64,000 bases of DNA from Luteimonas sp. FCS-9 (GTDB lineage Bacteria > Pseudomonadota > Gammaproteobacteria > Xanthomonadales > Xanthomonadaceae), in assembly GCF_001014645.1 (NCBI RefSeq), contig NZ_LASZ01000011.1, positions 62,001 through 126,000 on the forward strand, read 5' to 3'. Shown here in pieces: positions 1 to 8,395 of this stretch. Positions within the stretch are counted from its first letter, which is position 1; each line of letters begins with the position of its first letter. The position numbers were made by a program, and so were the translations under genes. Below the pieces are notes generated by a model. That model saw only the letters and a list, made by a program, of their open reading frames with translations, had not been told where the DNA came from and ran no database searches.

Positions 1-361
1 CGACTCCGTTCTGCAGCACCATGAATCCCGACGCGAGCAGCACCAGCACCAGCAGCAGCCGGCCGCCCGAGAACAGTGCGCGCACGTTCGAGTTCAGGCC
101 CAGCGCGGCAAAGAAGTACAGCAGCAGCAGGTCGCGCGCGCCGAGCTCGAACGCCACGCGCAGCCCGACCGCGTAGTAGAGGACGCAGACCACGGCCGCG
201 CACAGCACGCCGCCGACGACCGGCTCGGGAATACCGTAGCGGCGCAGCGCCCCCACCCGGCTCGCCAGTCCCTTGCCGACGAACAGCAGCAGGATCGCCA
301 GCGTGAAGCTGACGAAGGCGTCGACGACGATCGGCGCGTCCGGCACCGGCGGCGGGCTCAC
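1..361 (-). CDS. gltS: Sodium/glutamate symporter, GltS family (partial, N-terminal 120 residues)
   Basis: The gene runs off the left edge, so only the N-terminus is present. Reading the minus strand from a GTG at 361 gives a hydrophobic protein with at least three membrane segments. It carries the GltS hallmarks: an IPEPVVGG motif after the first helix, and a later FFAALGLNSN stretch matching the family's FFATIGLNA. The family imports glutamate with Na+ across the inner membrane. The GTG start overlaps the TGA of the upstream hydrolase gene (GTGA at 358-361), so the two are probably translationally coupled. Family assignment is firm; the exact substrate is inferred. Confidence 0.85.
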   Translation of the reverse strand, partial: MSPPPVPDAPIVVDAFVSFTLAILLLFVGKGLASRVGALRRYGIPEPVVGGVLCAAVVCVLYYAVGLRVAFELGARDLLLLYFFAALGLNSNVRALFSGGRLLLVLVLLASGFMVLQNGV

Positions 362-2397
362 CGGCCCGGCTCCGCGACCGCCTCGCGGGCGGGCTGCGCG
401 GGCGCGGCGTCCGTGCGACCGGCCAGGTCCTCGTGCAGGATGCGCCGGATCTCCAGGATCGCCGGCGCGGTCTCCTGCACGCTGTGGCCCGAGACGATGA
501 CCTTCTCCGACAGCGCGCCGGGCAGATGGGCGCTGCGGTAGGGCACCAGGCCGTCGTCGCTGTCGGCCAGCGCGCCCTCGCCGCTGCGCCGGGCCACGAT
601 CGAATGCAGCCGCACCGCGGGCGCGATCGGCAGTTGCGCGGCTGCGCGCACGAACGGATCGTCCTGGGACAGGTTGTCGATGCTGTTTGGCGAACGCGCG
701 TCGCGCCCGCGGGCGTCGTCGCCGGCCAGCGCCTGGATCACGTCGCCGAAGCCCTCGAGCAGCGTCAGCGGCAACCGAACCAGCCGCGACATCCAGCGCC
801 CGAGCCGGCTCCCGGCGACCTCGGTGCCGCGGTGCGGGGCGGCGATGAACACCGCGCGCCCGACCTGCGGCAGCGGCTCGAAGCGCAGCATCGGCTCGAG
901 CCGCGGGCGGATCCGCGCCAGCCGCGCCGGATCGAGTTCGCGCGACTCGGTGACCGCGTTCCACAGCGCATCGCCCGACGAGGACACCAGCAGCCGCGCG
1001 ATCACCCCGCCCATGCTGTGGCCGACCAGCACGATGTCGCGCGAGGCCGGCGCCTGCCCGCCCGGATCGAAGTGCGCCAGCGTCTCGAGCACCAGCCGGC
1101 GGATCTCCGCCTGGTTCAACGCGATCGGCATGTTGGTCGGGTAGTAGACCTGCCAGACCTGGTAGTTCTGCCGCAGCGCCTCGTCGCCCATGATCTCGTT
1201 GGCGACGTTGACCCAGGCCTCCGGGCTGCTCGCTAGGCCGTGAAGCATCAGCACGATCCTGCGCTGCGGGTCGTAGGGCTGCATCAGGTACAGGTGCGGG
1301 CGCTCGATGCCGCGCTCGCGGCCCAGCAGCGTGCGCAGCGACTGCACCGCGAAGCCCGAGCGCGCCAGCCACAGCCCGTAGCCGGCGCTGAAGTTCGCCG
1401 CCAGCGGCACGGCCTGGCCGCGCAGCGCGATCGTGTCCTCGACATAGGGATCGTGCGCGCTGACCTGCACCTCGCGCATGGCCAGCACCGCCGCCGCGTC
1501 CTCGCCCGGGAAGCGGAACAGCACCGTCAGGCTCGGCGAGGGCATCTCGCTCCACGCCGGCGGCGGCCGCCGCCTGGCCGGCGCGTCGCCGGCGTCGGGC
1601 ACCACCGGCGCGACGACCGCGACCGGATCGTCGGCCATCACCGCGACCAGTTCGGCGCCGAAGCCGTCGCGCCGGTAGATGCTGCGCAGGCCCTGGAACG
1701 CCAGCGACGACGCCGGCAGCAGTTCCTGCGGCATCGTCGTGCCCTCGGGCAGGCGCACGCCGGCCATGTCGAGGTGCAGCGTCCAGCCGGCGGCCTCGAC
1801 CGGGCCGGTGTCGGCGGGATCGCCGGCCGGCGACGCGCTGCGGATGCGGGTGTCGAACAGCTGCGTCGACGCTTCCTGCACCGCCTGGTTGTACCAGTCG
1901 CGGACCTGGGTCTGGCGGTCCTCGAACGCGCGCTCGCCGGGCGTGCGGGCGGTGTGGAACAGGTAGGCGTAGGCGTGGCGCGCGGCCTCGAGCAGCGCCT
2001 GCAGGCGGGCGTCCGCGGTCGCCGGATCGACGGCCGCGCCGGCTTCCGGGCGCGGCAGTGCCAGCGCCTGCTGCAGCCACAGTTCCGACATCGCCGACAG
2101 CCGCCGCTCGTCGGCGATGCCGTCCACATCCGGCAGCGCGCGGATGCAGTCGACCGACGGCTGCGCGCAGGCGTCGGCATCGAGCCCGGCGACGCGGATC
2201 GTCTGCGCGGTCGCGGCGCTGAGGCGACCGGTCGTCAGGATGTCGCCGCGCTGCAGCGCGATGGTCTCGCCGGGCGTCATCGGCGCGACGGCAACCGACG
2301 GGCCGAACTCGCGCAGGATCGCGCAGCCGCCGAGCCCGGCCACCAGCAACGCGGCGACGACCGCGCGCCACGCCCAGCCGTGGAGACGCCCGCTCAT
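358..2397 (-). CDS. Lipoprotein alpha/beta hydrolase (679 aa)
   Basis: The N-terminus is a lipoprotein signal peptide ending in the lipobox LLVAGLGGC, so the protein is probably anchored in an envelope membrane. A roughly 380-residue N-terminal region of no recognised family precedes a C-terminal alpha/beta hydrolase domain. That domain has MLHGLASS (oxyanion region), the nucleophile elbow GHSMGG near residue 460, an Asp in DSDDGLVPY near 615 and the catalytic His in VSGHSV near 637. The closest described class is the PGAP1/triacylglycerol-lipase-like hydrolases; the substrate is unknown. The start is the ATG overlapping the DUF4105 stop (ATGA, 2394-2397). The much longer open frame upstream is a shadow of the DUF4105 gene. 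Confidence 0.8.
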   Translation of the reverse strand: MSGRLHGWAWRAVVAALLVAGLGGCAILREFGPSVAVAPMTPGETIALQRGDILTTGRLSAATAQTIRVAGLDADACAQPSVDCIRALPDVDGIADERRLSAMSELWLQQALALPRPEAGAAVDPATADARLQALLEAARHAYAYLFHTARTPGERAFEDRQTQVRDWYNQAVQEASTQLFDTRIRSASPAGDPADTGPVEAAGWTLHLDMAGVRLPEGTTMPQELLPASSLAFQGLRSIYRRDGFGAELVAVMADDPVAVVAPVVPDAGDAPARRRPPPAWSEMPSPSLTVLFRFPGEDAAAVLAMREVQVSAHDPYVEDTIALRGQAVPLAANFSAGYGLWLARSGFAVQSLRTLLGRERGIERPHLYLMQPYDPQRRIVLMLHGLASSPEAWVNVANEIMGDEALRQNYQVWQVYYPTNMPIALNQAEIRRLVLETLAHFDPGGQAPASRDIVLVGHSMGGVIARLLVSSSGDALWNAVTESRELDPARLARIRPRLEPMLRFEPLPQVGRAVFIAAPHRGTEVAGSRLGRWMSRLVRLPLTLLEGFGDVIQALAGDDARGRDARSPNSIDNLSQDDPFVRAAAQLPIAPAVRLHSIVARRSGEGALADSDDGLVPYRSAHLPGALSEKVIVSGHSVQETAPAILEIRRILHEDLAGRTDAAPAQPAREAVAEPGR

Positions 2398-3464
2398 GGC
2401 GCAGCCCCGGCCGTCGCGACGCCGGGCACGCCACGCCGGATCGCGTGCGGAAACTCGGCCGCCGGCCCGTCGAAGGCACGGGCGCGCGCGGTGATGCGAC
2501 CGGCCGCGCGCAGCGTGGCCAGGTCGTAGCCCGGCACCAGGCCCTCGTGGTCGTAGGCGTAGCCGTCGAAATGGCCCGACAGCAGCAGCCGGTAGTCGAG
2601 CGGCAGCGTGGGCGCGATGCGCCGCGCCAGTTCGAACACGATCGTCGTGCAGTTGCTGGTCAGCGTGTTGTAGAACCGTGGCTGCCGCCGGATGCGCGCC
2701 GCCTCGTCGAGGTAGCCCAGGAACACCTCGCGCAGTTGCGCCGGCGGCACGTCGAGCCGGTAGAGATAGACGTCCTCGCCGCGCACGTTGCTGCGCACGC
2801 GCACGATGTCGTGCTCGTCGGCGGCCACCAGCACGGTCTCGAACTCCCGGAAGAAGCCGCCCACGGCCGAGAACGCCTCGTCGCGTTCCTTGCGGATCTC
2901 CAGCGAGAACACCAGCTGCCGGCCGTCGTCGAAGCCGAACGAGACCAGCGTGTGCGCGATGTGCGGGCCCATCCAGTACGACAGGATCAGGTCGGCCGAC
3001 ACCAGGCGGTCGAGATCGTAGGCCCGGGTCTCCCAGCGCACGGAGTAGTCGTCGTCGCTGCGCCAGTCGAAGTCGCGGACGTTGCGCAGCGTGACCCGGC
3101 TGCCGTCGACGTCGGCCTCGAGCAGCCGGGCGACGTCGTCGGCCCACAGCCGCGCGTGCGACGGCGTCAACGTCTGCCACCAGCCCAGCAGCATCAGCAG
3201 CGCGATGCCGCCGACCGCCGGCGCGATGCGTCCGGGACCGCGGGCCCGGCCGGGTCGCAGCGAGGCCAGCACCGCGACCGCCACCGCGAGCCAGGCCGCC
3301 AGCAGCGGCCATCGCCAGGGCGAGGGAGCCTGGTAGACCAGCGCGAACGCGCCCCAAGCCGCGACGAGCACGACCGCAACGGCCGCCATGGCGATGCCGA
3401 GGCGCCGCACGCGGGTGGCGCCTGGCGTCGGAGTCGGGGCGGGCGTGTCGGAATCGGCGGGCAT
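2394..3464 (-). CDS. DUF4105 (Lnb N-terminal-like) membrane protein, 356 aa
   Basis: Two hydrophobic segments lie near residues 25-45 and 55-70 and a third near 85-100, followed by a periplasmic domain. The motif YNTLTSNCTT with its conserved Cys, together with the FFREFE and HIAHT regions, is characteristic of DUF4105, a domain related to the N-terminal part of the Lnb family and thought to be a papain-like or amidase fold. Its function is not established. It is the first gene of an overlapping run into the lipoprotein hydrolase and gltS. The pairing suggests that the DUF4105 protein and the hydrolase act together in the envelope, which is inference. Confidence 0.75.
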   Translation of the reverse strand: MPADSDTPAPTPTPGATRVRRLGIAMAAVAVVLVAAWGAFALVYQAPSPWRWPLLAAWLAVAVAVLASLRPGRARGPGRIAPAVGGIALLMLLGWWQTLTPSHARLWADDVARLLEADVDGSRVTLRNVRDFDWRSDDDYSVRWETRAYDLDRLVSADLILSYWMGPHIAHTLVSFGFDDGRQLVFSLEIRKERDEAFSAVGGFFREFETVLVAADEHDIVRVRSNVRGEDVYLYRLDVPPAQLREVFLGYLDEAARIRRQPRFYNTLTSNCTTIVFELARRIAPTLPLDYRLLLSGHFDGYAYDHEGLVPGYDLATLRAAGRITARARAFDGPAAEFPHAIRRGVPGVATAGAAP

Positions 3465-3505
3465 CGTGGCTGCGAGGTGTGGCCTGCGCCGGCTATCGTA
3501 TCCAT

Positions 3506-3537
3506 ATTTGAACCGGCAAGTACACTATTTGACCCGG
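3506..3537. repeat. Two 11-bp direct repeats, 21-bp period
   Basis: ATTTGAACCGG (3506-3516) and ATTTGACCCGG (3527-3537) differ at one base and are 21 bp apart, two helical turns. They lie in an AT-richer patch between the divergent DUF4105 gene and the Pro/Thr-rich lipoprotein gene. This spacing suits tandem regulator sites on one DNA face. No regulator is known for them. Confidence 0.35.
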
Positions 3538-3727
3538 CGCGGGACCGCGCGCCCGAGCGACGTTGAATGGGAACGGGCAGACGCCCGAGGAAAATCCGGC
3601 CGCCGACGCTGAACCCGACATGGCCCATTGCCGGCAACTAACGCAATTCCACGCAAACCACGACGCGGCGCCCACGCGCGGCGCGGAAGACTGGACGTGT
3701 CACTTCCGACCGACACAGGAGCTCCCC

Positions 3728-4045
3728 ATGCGTCGCATCGCCCTACCGCTTGCGGCCGCCATGGCCTTCGCGTTCACCGCGTGCAGCAACGACGCGGACA
3801 CCCCGGCCACTGGCCCGGCGCCGACCGACCCGGCCACCGCACCGCCACCGATGGAGTCGCAGACGCCGCCGCCCAGCGATCCTATGACGCCGCCGCCGAC
3901 CGATCCGACGATGCCACCGACCGATCCGGTCGACCCGACGATGCCGCCACCGACCGATCCCACGATGCAGCCGCCGACCGATCCGACCACGACACCGCCG
4001 GCTACCCCACCGACCGACAACCAGGATTCGACGACCGAGATCTGA
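3728..4045 (+). CDS. Pro/Thr/Asp-rich lipoprotein (105 aa)
   Basis: A signal peptide ends in the lipobox AFAFTAC, so mature Cys is at about residue 18. The rest is low complexity, dominated by repeats of PPTDPT, PPPTDPTM and TDPVDPT with no predicted fold. It looks like a flexible spacer or cell-wall-spanning tether. The start is chosen because AGGAG at 3718-3722 sits just upstream and because the signal peptide begins there; the open frame continues upstream without coding character. A strong terminator follows. Function unknown. Confidence 0.65.
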   Translation: MRRIALPLAAAMAFAFTACSNDADTPATGPAPTDPATAPPPMESQTPPPSDPMTPPPTDPTMPPTDPVDPTMPPPTDPTMQPPTDPTTTPPATPPTDNQDSTTEI

Positions 4046-4107
4046 TCGCCGGTCCCGCCTGATCCGGTTCGACGCGCAGCAGGCGCGCTCTCTCTCCAAC
4101 CGGTCTT

Positions 4108-4136
4108 GCCGCCCGTGCTGTCACGGGCGGCTTTTT
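4108..4136 (+). terminator. Rho-independent terminator
   Basis: GCCGCCCGTG (4108-4117) pairs perfectly with CACGGGCGGC (4122-4131) around a 4-base loop and is followed by TTTTT. It ends the lipoprotein transcript ahead of the convergent M28 peptidase gene. Confidence 0.9.
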
Positions 4137-4244
4137 GTTGGTCTTCTCCCCAATTCGGCGACGCGCAGGACGCGCGATGCCGGTCTCAGCCCGGCCAGGC
4201 AACGCGTTCGAGGCGCTACGCGCGCAGGGGGCACCGACACACCG

Positions 4245-5960
4245 TCAGCGCGAGGCTGCGCCCCGTGCATCGTCGCTGACGACCCGCCGCGCGCGGAATT
4301 CGCTGTCGGCGTCCCACTGCGGCCAGTCGGCCGAGTTCGCGAGCGCTGCCGCCAGGCGGTAGACCGTGCGCGTGTCGGCGGTCGGCCCCGCCATGTCCCA
4401 GCTCGCATCGAACGCGTCACCGGGCTGGTGGTAGCGATGCGCAAAATAGTCCGCGCGCGCCGCCTTGCCGCCGTCCACGCCGCCGTCGAGCTGGTCCATG
4501 CCCGGACCGATCGTCAGCGCCGGCACGCCGGCCTGGGCGAACGCGAAATGGTCGGCGCGGTAGAACAGCCCGGCCTCGAGGTTCGGGTCGGGCGACCACG
4601 TGCGGCCGTCGACTGCGGCCGCGGCGACGAGGTCGCGCTCGAGCGACACGCGGCCGTTGCCCCAAGACGAAATGTCGCGGGTCTCGCCGTCCGGGCTCCA
4701 CATCTCCATGTTCAGCACCGCAGCCGTGGTCTCGAGCGGACGCAGCGGATTGGCCGCGTAGTACGTCGCGCCGAGCAGCCCGTTCTCCTCGGCGGTCAGC
4801 GCGATGAACTGCAGCGTGCGCGCCGGGCGCGGCCCGGCGGCGAACACGCGCGCCAGTTCGATCAGCGACGCGATCGCGGTCGCGTTGTCGACCGCGCCGT
4901 TGATGATCGCATCGCCGCTCGCGTCGGGCTGACCGATGCCGAAGCTGTCCCAGTGGCCCGACAGCACCACCGTCTCGTCGGGCCGCGACGCGCCCGGCAA
5001 CACGCCGACGACGTTATGGCTGGTCACGCGTTCGCGGCGCACGTCGAAGGCGATGTCCAGGCGCGCGTCGCCGAGCGCGCCGCCGCGGAAACCGGGCTGC
5101 TGCGCGCGCCGCTTCTCGGCCTCGAAGTCGAGCCCGGCATCGGCGAACAGCCGCACCGCGACCTCGTGCTGCATCCAGCCACGCATCGGCAGGTGATGGG
5201 CCTGGGCATCGGCGCGGACGATGTCGTACTGCGGGCCGGCGCGGCCGTTGCGCACCGTCGCCCACGGGTACGACGCCGGTTCGGTCTCGTGGACGATCAA
5301 CACGCCCGCCGCACCGCGCCGCGCGGCCTCCTCGTACTTGTAGGTCCAGCGGCCGTACCAGGTCAGCGCGCGCCCGCCGAAGCGGCCCGGCGCCTCGGTC
5401 TCGAAGTCCGGGTCGTTGATCAGCACCACGACCAGCTTGCCGGCGACGTCGAGGCCGGCGTAGTCGTCCCAGTCGAGCTCGGGCGCGGTGATGCCGTAGC
5501 CGGCGAACACGACCGGCAGGTCGGCAAGGTCCACGCGCCCGCCCGAACGCAGGGTCTCGACCGCGATGTCGTCGCCGTTCGCCAGCGCCCGTGCCTGGCC
5601 GCCGACGCGCAGCCGTGCCTCGACCGGGCCGGCGATCGCGCTGCGCCCGAGTTCGACCGCCTGGGTCCAGCCGCCGTCGTCGCCGCCCGCCGACAGCCCG
5701 GCCTGCGCGAACTGCTCGGTGAGGTAGGCGATCGTCCTGCGCTCGCCCTCGGTGGTCGGCGCGCGGCCCTCGAACTCGTCCGAAGCCAGCACCGACAGAT
5801 GGCGCGCGAGATTGTCCGCGACGATGCCGCCACCGGGCACGTCGGCGGCGGCGGCCGGTGCGGCAGCGACCGGCGCGGTCTGCGCCTGCGCGGGCGGGCC
5901 GGCGAGCGACAGCGCCAGGGCGAGGGACAGGATGGCGAGGGGGGCGGCGCTTCGGGGCAT
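4245..5960 (-). CDS. M28 family metallopeptidase, secreted, with PA insert (571 aa)
   Basis: A cleavable signal peptide (ending near PAQA) is followed by a PA-type insert and an M28 zinc aminopeptidase domain. Zinc and catalytic residues are visible in order: SGHWDSFG (His, Asp, about residue 337), GAVDNAT (bridging Asp, about 358), TAEENGLLG (catalytic Glu pair, about 392), NMEMWSPDG (about 419) and HRYHQPGD (last His ligand, about 509). The family removes N-terminal residues or acts as dipeptidase/carboxypeptidase; substrate unknown. Start chosen at the ATG giving the cleanest signal peptide with GGATCC upstream; an in-frame ATG 30 bases earlier is possible. It is divergent from an I78 inhibitor gene. 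Confidence 0.9.
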   Translation of the reverse strand: MPRSAAPLAILSLALALSLAGPPAQAQTAPVAAAPAAAADVPGGGIVADNLARHLSVLASDEFEGRAPTTEGERRTIAYLTEQFAQAGLSAGGDDGGWTQAVELGRSAIAGPVEARLRVGGQARALANGDDIAVETLRSGGRVDLADLPVVFAGYGITAPELDWDDYAGLDVAGKLVVVLINDPDFETEAPGRFGGRALTWYGRWTYKYEEAARRGAAGVLIVHETEPASYPWATVRNGRAGPQYDIVRADAQAHHLPMRGWMQHEVAVRLFADAGLDFEAEKRRAQQPGFRGGALGDARLDIAFDVRRERVTSHNVVGVLPGASRPDETVVLSGHWDSFGIGQPDASGDAIINGAVDNATAIASLIELARVFAAGPRPARTLQFIALTAEENGLLGATYYAANPLRPLETTAAVLNMEMWSPDGETRDISSWGNGRVSLERDLVAAAAVDGRTWSPDPNLEAGLFYRADHFAFAQAGVPALTIGPGMDQLDGGVDGGKAARADYFAHRYHQPGDAFDASWDMAGPTADTRTVYRLAAALANSADWPQWDADSEFRARRVVSDDARGAASR

Positions 5961-6059
5961 CGGCAGGATCCGGACGTGGGGTCGGGCCATCATGCCGCAA
6001 CTGGCCGGAGCCCCTGCCACCGGATACAGTGGACGACGGTCCCCCGACAGGAGTTTTCC

Positions 6060-6479
6060 ATGTCCCGACGCATCCGCGTTCCGCTGCCCCGGCCCCTGCT
6101 GGCCGCCCTGCTGGTGCCGGCGTTCGCGTTGGCCGCCTGCACACCCGCGCACGACGAGGGCTTCGAGGAGGAACCGCCCGCGGCCGACGTCGCCGACGCC
6201 GACACCGGTGCCGGCAGTGCGATCGAGACCGAGGCGGCAGCCGGCGACCCCCCGGCCGAAAGCGTCGCCGGGGTCACGCCCTGCGATACCGAGGCCGTCC
6301 AGGGCCTGATCGGCCAGCCCGGCAGCGAGGCGCTCTACGAGAAGGCCAGGCAGGACGCCGGCGCCCGGCAGCACCGCGCGATCGGCCCGGGCGACGCGGT
6401 GACGCTGGATTTCCGCGAGGACCGGTTGAACATCGACCTCGACGCCGAGGGCCGGATCACCGGATTCCGCTGCGGCTAA
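6060..6479 (+). CDS. I78 family peptidase inhibitor lipoprotein (139 aa)
   Basis: The lipobox FALAAC ends an N-terminal signal. After a 50-residue acidic Ala/Glu/Asp linker comes an I78 domain. It begins at Cys in TPCDTEAVQGLIGQ, continues through the RAIGPGDAVTLD segment and DFREDRLNIDLD, and ends with the second Cys in GFRCG, the standard I78 pattern with one disulphide. Known I78 members inhibit serine proteases such as elastase. It lies 99 bp from, and divergent to, the secreted M28 peptidase, which belongs to a different catalytic class, so direct inhibition of that neighbour is not expected. Confidence 0.85.
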   Translation: MSRRIRVPLPRPLLAALLVPAFALAACTPAHDEGFEEEPPAADVADADTGAGSAIETEAAAGDPPAESVAGVTPCDTEAVQGLIGQPGSEALYEKARQDAGARQHRAIGPGDAVTLDFREDRLNIDLDAEGRITGFRCG

Positions 6480-6501
6480 CGCCGCGGCGCGGCGATCGCG
6501 G

Positions 6502-6726
6502 TCAGCGATCGTCGCGCTTGCGGAAGTCGACCGGTTGCGGCTCGGGCCGGCTGCTCCAGCGTCCCTCGCTGTAGCGTTCGCAATCGCGCGACACCGGCTC
6601 GCCCGGCCGGTCGGGCCGGCTGGCGCACAACGGGTCGGCATCGACTGCGGCGTTGGTGTCGCGATAGTCCGTCGTGCCGCAGGCGGCGAGCGGCAGTGCC
6701 GCTGCCAGGATCCACAGGGTGCGCAT
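6502..6726 (-). CDS. Small lipoprotein (74 aa)
   Basis: The short protein starts with a signal peptide and lipobox (LPLAACG). The remaining 55 residues are polar, with two further Cys (PLCASR and SRDCERY) that could form a disulphide, and an Arg/Asp-rich C-terminus. No family recognised. It converges on the I78 gene with 22 bp between stops. The much longer open frame containing it is Arg-rich shadow sequence. Confidence 0.55.
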   Translation of the reverse strand: MRTLWILAAALPLAACGTTDYRDTNAAVDADPLCASRPDRPGEPVSRDCERYSEGRWSSRPEPQPVDFRKRDDR

Positions 6727-6827
6727 GGGTCGTGACTCGTTCGGATGACCGGCCCGACGATCGCAGGGCCGCGATACCGGTGCAAGGCCGGCGCCTGCGG
6801 CCCTGCGTCCTCCGACGCGCGCCGGGC

Positions 6828-7622
6828 TCAGCGGCGGCTGGCGACCAGCCGGCCGACATCGACGGCCAGCTGCTCGACCGCATCGCCGAAGCGGCCGTGG
6901 CCGCCGCTGGCATAGGCCGTCTGGCCCTGGGCCAGCGAACCGGCGACGCCCGCCGCGACATCGCGCGCCTGCGCCAGCGCGCCGCCGAAATCGCGGTCGA
7001 GCGCGGACACCGCATCGGCCGCGCTGCCGAAGTCGCCGCGGGCGATGCCGCCCATCACCTCGCCTGCCGCGGCGCGCACGTCGCTGAGCGAACGCGCGAT
7101 CGCGCCGATGTCGCCGATGTCCGGCGCACGGCCGTTGGTCAGCGCGCCGCTGGCCAGGCCGGCCAGTGCGTCCTGCACCGAGGCGCCGGCACCGGGGATC
7201 CCACGGGTCAGCTGGTCCACTGCCAGGTTCGCCAGCGGCTGCATCGCCGCCGGCACGTTCTCGGCGATCGCGTCGCGTGCGACCTCGCCGAGGCTGCCGC
7301 CGACCAGCCCGTTCACCACGCCCACGACCGCGCCGGGCAGGCCGCCGGTGAGCATGCCGACCACTGCGGCCCCGACGATGCCCTGCAGGTCCTTGGCATC
7401 GATGCCGAGCGCGCCGGCCAGGCCGTCGAGCGCGTTGTCGAGGCCCAGCGCATCGGTCGCGGTGCCGAGCGCGTTGCCGATCGCCTCGCCGAGCGCATCG
7501 ACCGCCGCACCGAGCGCATCGGCCGCGGCGCCGAGCGCATCGCTGGCGGCCGCGCCGCCGTCGAGCCCGCCTGCGCCGTTCCCACTGCCGGCGCCGCCGA
7601 CGCCGTCGCTGCCATCGCTCAT
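6828..7622 (-). CDS. Ala/Gly-rich protein with heptad DALG repeats (264 aa), function unknown
   Basis: There is no signal peptide. Residues 1-25 are Gly/Ser-rich. Residues about 25-75 consist of a 7-residue repeat around DALGAAx (ADALGAA, VDALGEA, TDALGLD), predicted to be an amphipathic helix. A glycine-zipper stretch (VVGMLTGGLPGAVVGVVNGLVGG) spans about 85-110, and the C-terminal half is mainly helical. The repeat plus zipper pattern suggests membrane insertion or self-assembly, as in some secreted effectors, but no family is recognised. The repeat is also visible as a 21-bp DNA period. Start is ATG at 7622 with CGGGAGAC upstream. Confidence 0.6.
   Translation of the reverse strand: MSDGSDGVGGAGSGNGAGGLDGGAAASDALGAAADALGAAVDALGEAIGNALGTATDALGLDNALDGLAGALGIDAKDLQGIVGAAVVGMLTGGLPGAVVGVVNGLVGGSLGEVARDAIAENVPAAMQPLANLAVDQLTRGIPGAGASVQDALAGLASGALTNGRAPDIGDIGAIARSLSDVRAAAGEVMGGIARGDFGSAADAVSALDRDFGGALAQARDVAAGVAGSLAQGQTAYASGGHGRFGDAVEQLAVDVGRLVASRR
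7491..7553 (-). repeat. 21-bp coding minisatellite, 3 units
   Basis: GAGCGCATCG begins at 7491, 7512 and 7533, exactly 21 bp apart, with degenerate copies at 7446 and 7467. Each unit encodes one heptad of the DALG repeat protein. Such arrays can change in copy number by slippage while preserving the frame. Confidence 0.7.
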
Positions 7623-7855
7623 CGGATGTCTCCCGGATCGGACATGCCCCGATGCTGGCCCCTCGGCGCCCGCGGGTCAGCTGGTGCCGACCCCAGGTCG
7701 GGTGCGCCGCAGCGCGACTCCGGTCACGGTTTCGCGTCCAGGCCGCGCCACGGCAGGTGCGCAGGTCCGACACGTCCGCGAGTCCGGCGCTGATGCGGCG
7801 ACGACGGCGCGCCGGCTATCGTGCCGGCCCGATGACAGCCGATGGAGCCATCCCG

Positions 7856-8374
7856 ATGCGTCGAGCCCTCCTCCCGATGGCCGCCTGCGCGGCGCTCGCG
7901 GTCGCCGTCTACGCCCAGGCCGCTCCGCAGCAGCCAGCCGGGTCAGGCGTCGCGCCCCCGGCGCCGGCGGATGCGCGTGCCGGCGACGCCGATCCGGGTG
8001 CGACGGCAGCGACACCAAAGCGGTCCGGGCGCTACGCGCTGCAGGGCCTGCACACCGCCGAGCTCGAACTGGGACCGGCCGCGGACGGCGCACAGTGGGA
8101 CGTGATCCTGCGCGGCGGCGGCGCGGCGGTCGACGGCGCGGGTGCGGCCGCCGACTGCGAGCTGCATGCGCGCGGCCCGTTGCAGGACGGGGGCATCGCG
8201 GCCGACGTGCTGCCGTTCGAGGGCGAGACGATGTCGGTGACCGCCGCCGACCTGCAGCGCGCGCCCGCGACGGTGACCGTCCGCTTCGACGGCGGCGATG
8301 CGCTCGTCGCGACCGACTTCGCGCTGTGCAGCGACGCTGCGGACTTCGACGGGCGCTATCGTCGCACCGAGTGA
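7856..8374 (+). CDS. Secreted hypothetical protein (172 aa)
   Basis: A signal peptide ends near VYAQA, and an Ala/Pro-rich linker follows to about residue 55. The C-terminal domain (GRYALQGLHTAELELG to the end) is rich in beta-type residues and has two Cys (ADCELHA, FALCSDA) spaced for a disulphide. Composition is that of a real gene, with the expected third-position GC. No family recognised; the small beta domain resembles periplasmic binding or adhesin folds only in general character. Confidence 0.55.
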   Translation: MRRALLPMAACAALAVAVYAQAAPQQPAGSGVAPPAPADARAGDADPGATAATPKRSGRYALQGLHTAELELGPAADGAQWDVILRGGGAAVDGAGAAADCELHARGPLQDGGIAADVLPFEGETMSVTAADLQRAPATVTVRFDGGDALVATDFALCSDAADFDGRYRRTE

Positions 8375-8395
8375 CCGGAACGCCCGGCGGAGACG

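Noticed and set aside
3700..4020. Gly/Val-rich repeat protein on the minus strand (SVGGxVGS units)
   Set aside because: It is the complement of the Pro/Thr/Asp-rich lipoprotein, which has a signal peptide, ribosome site and terminator.
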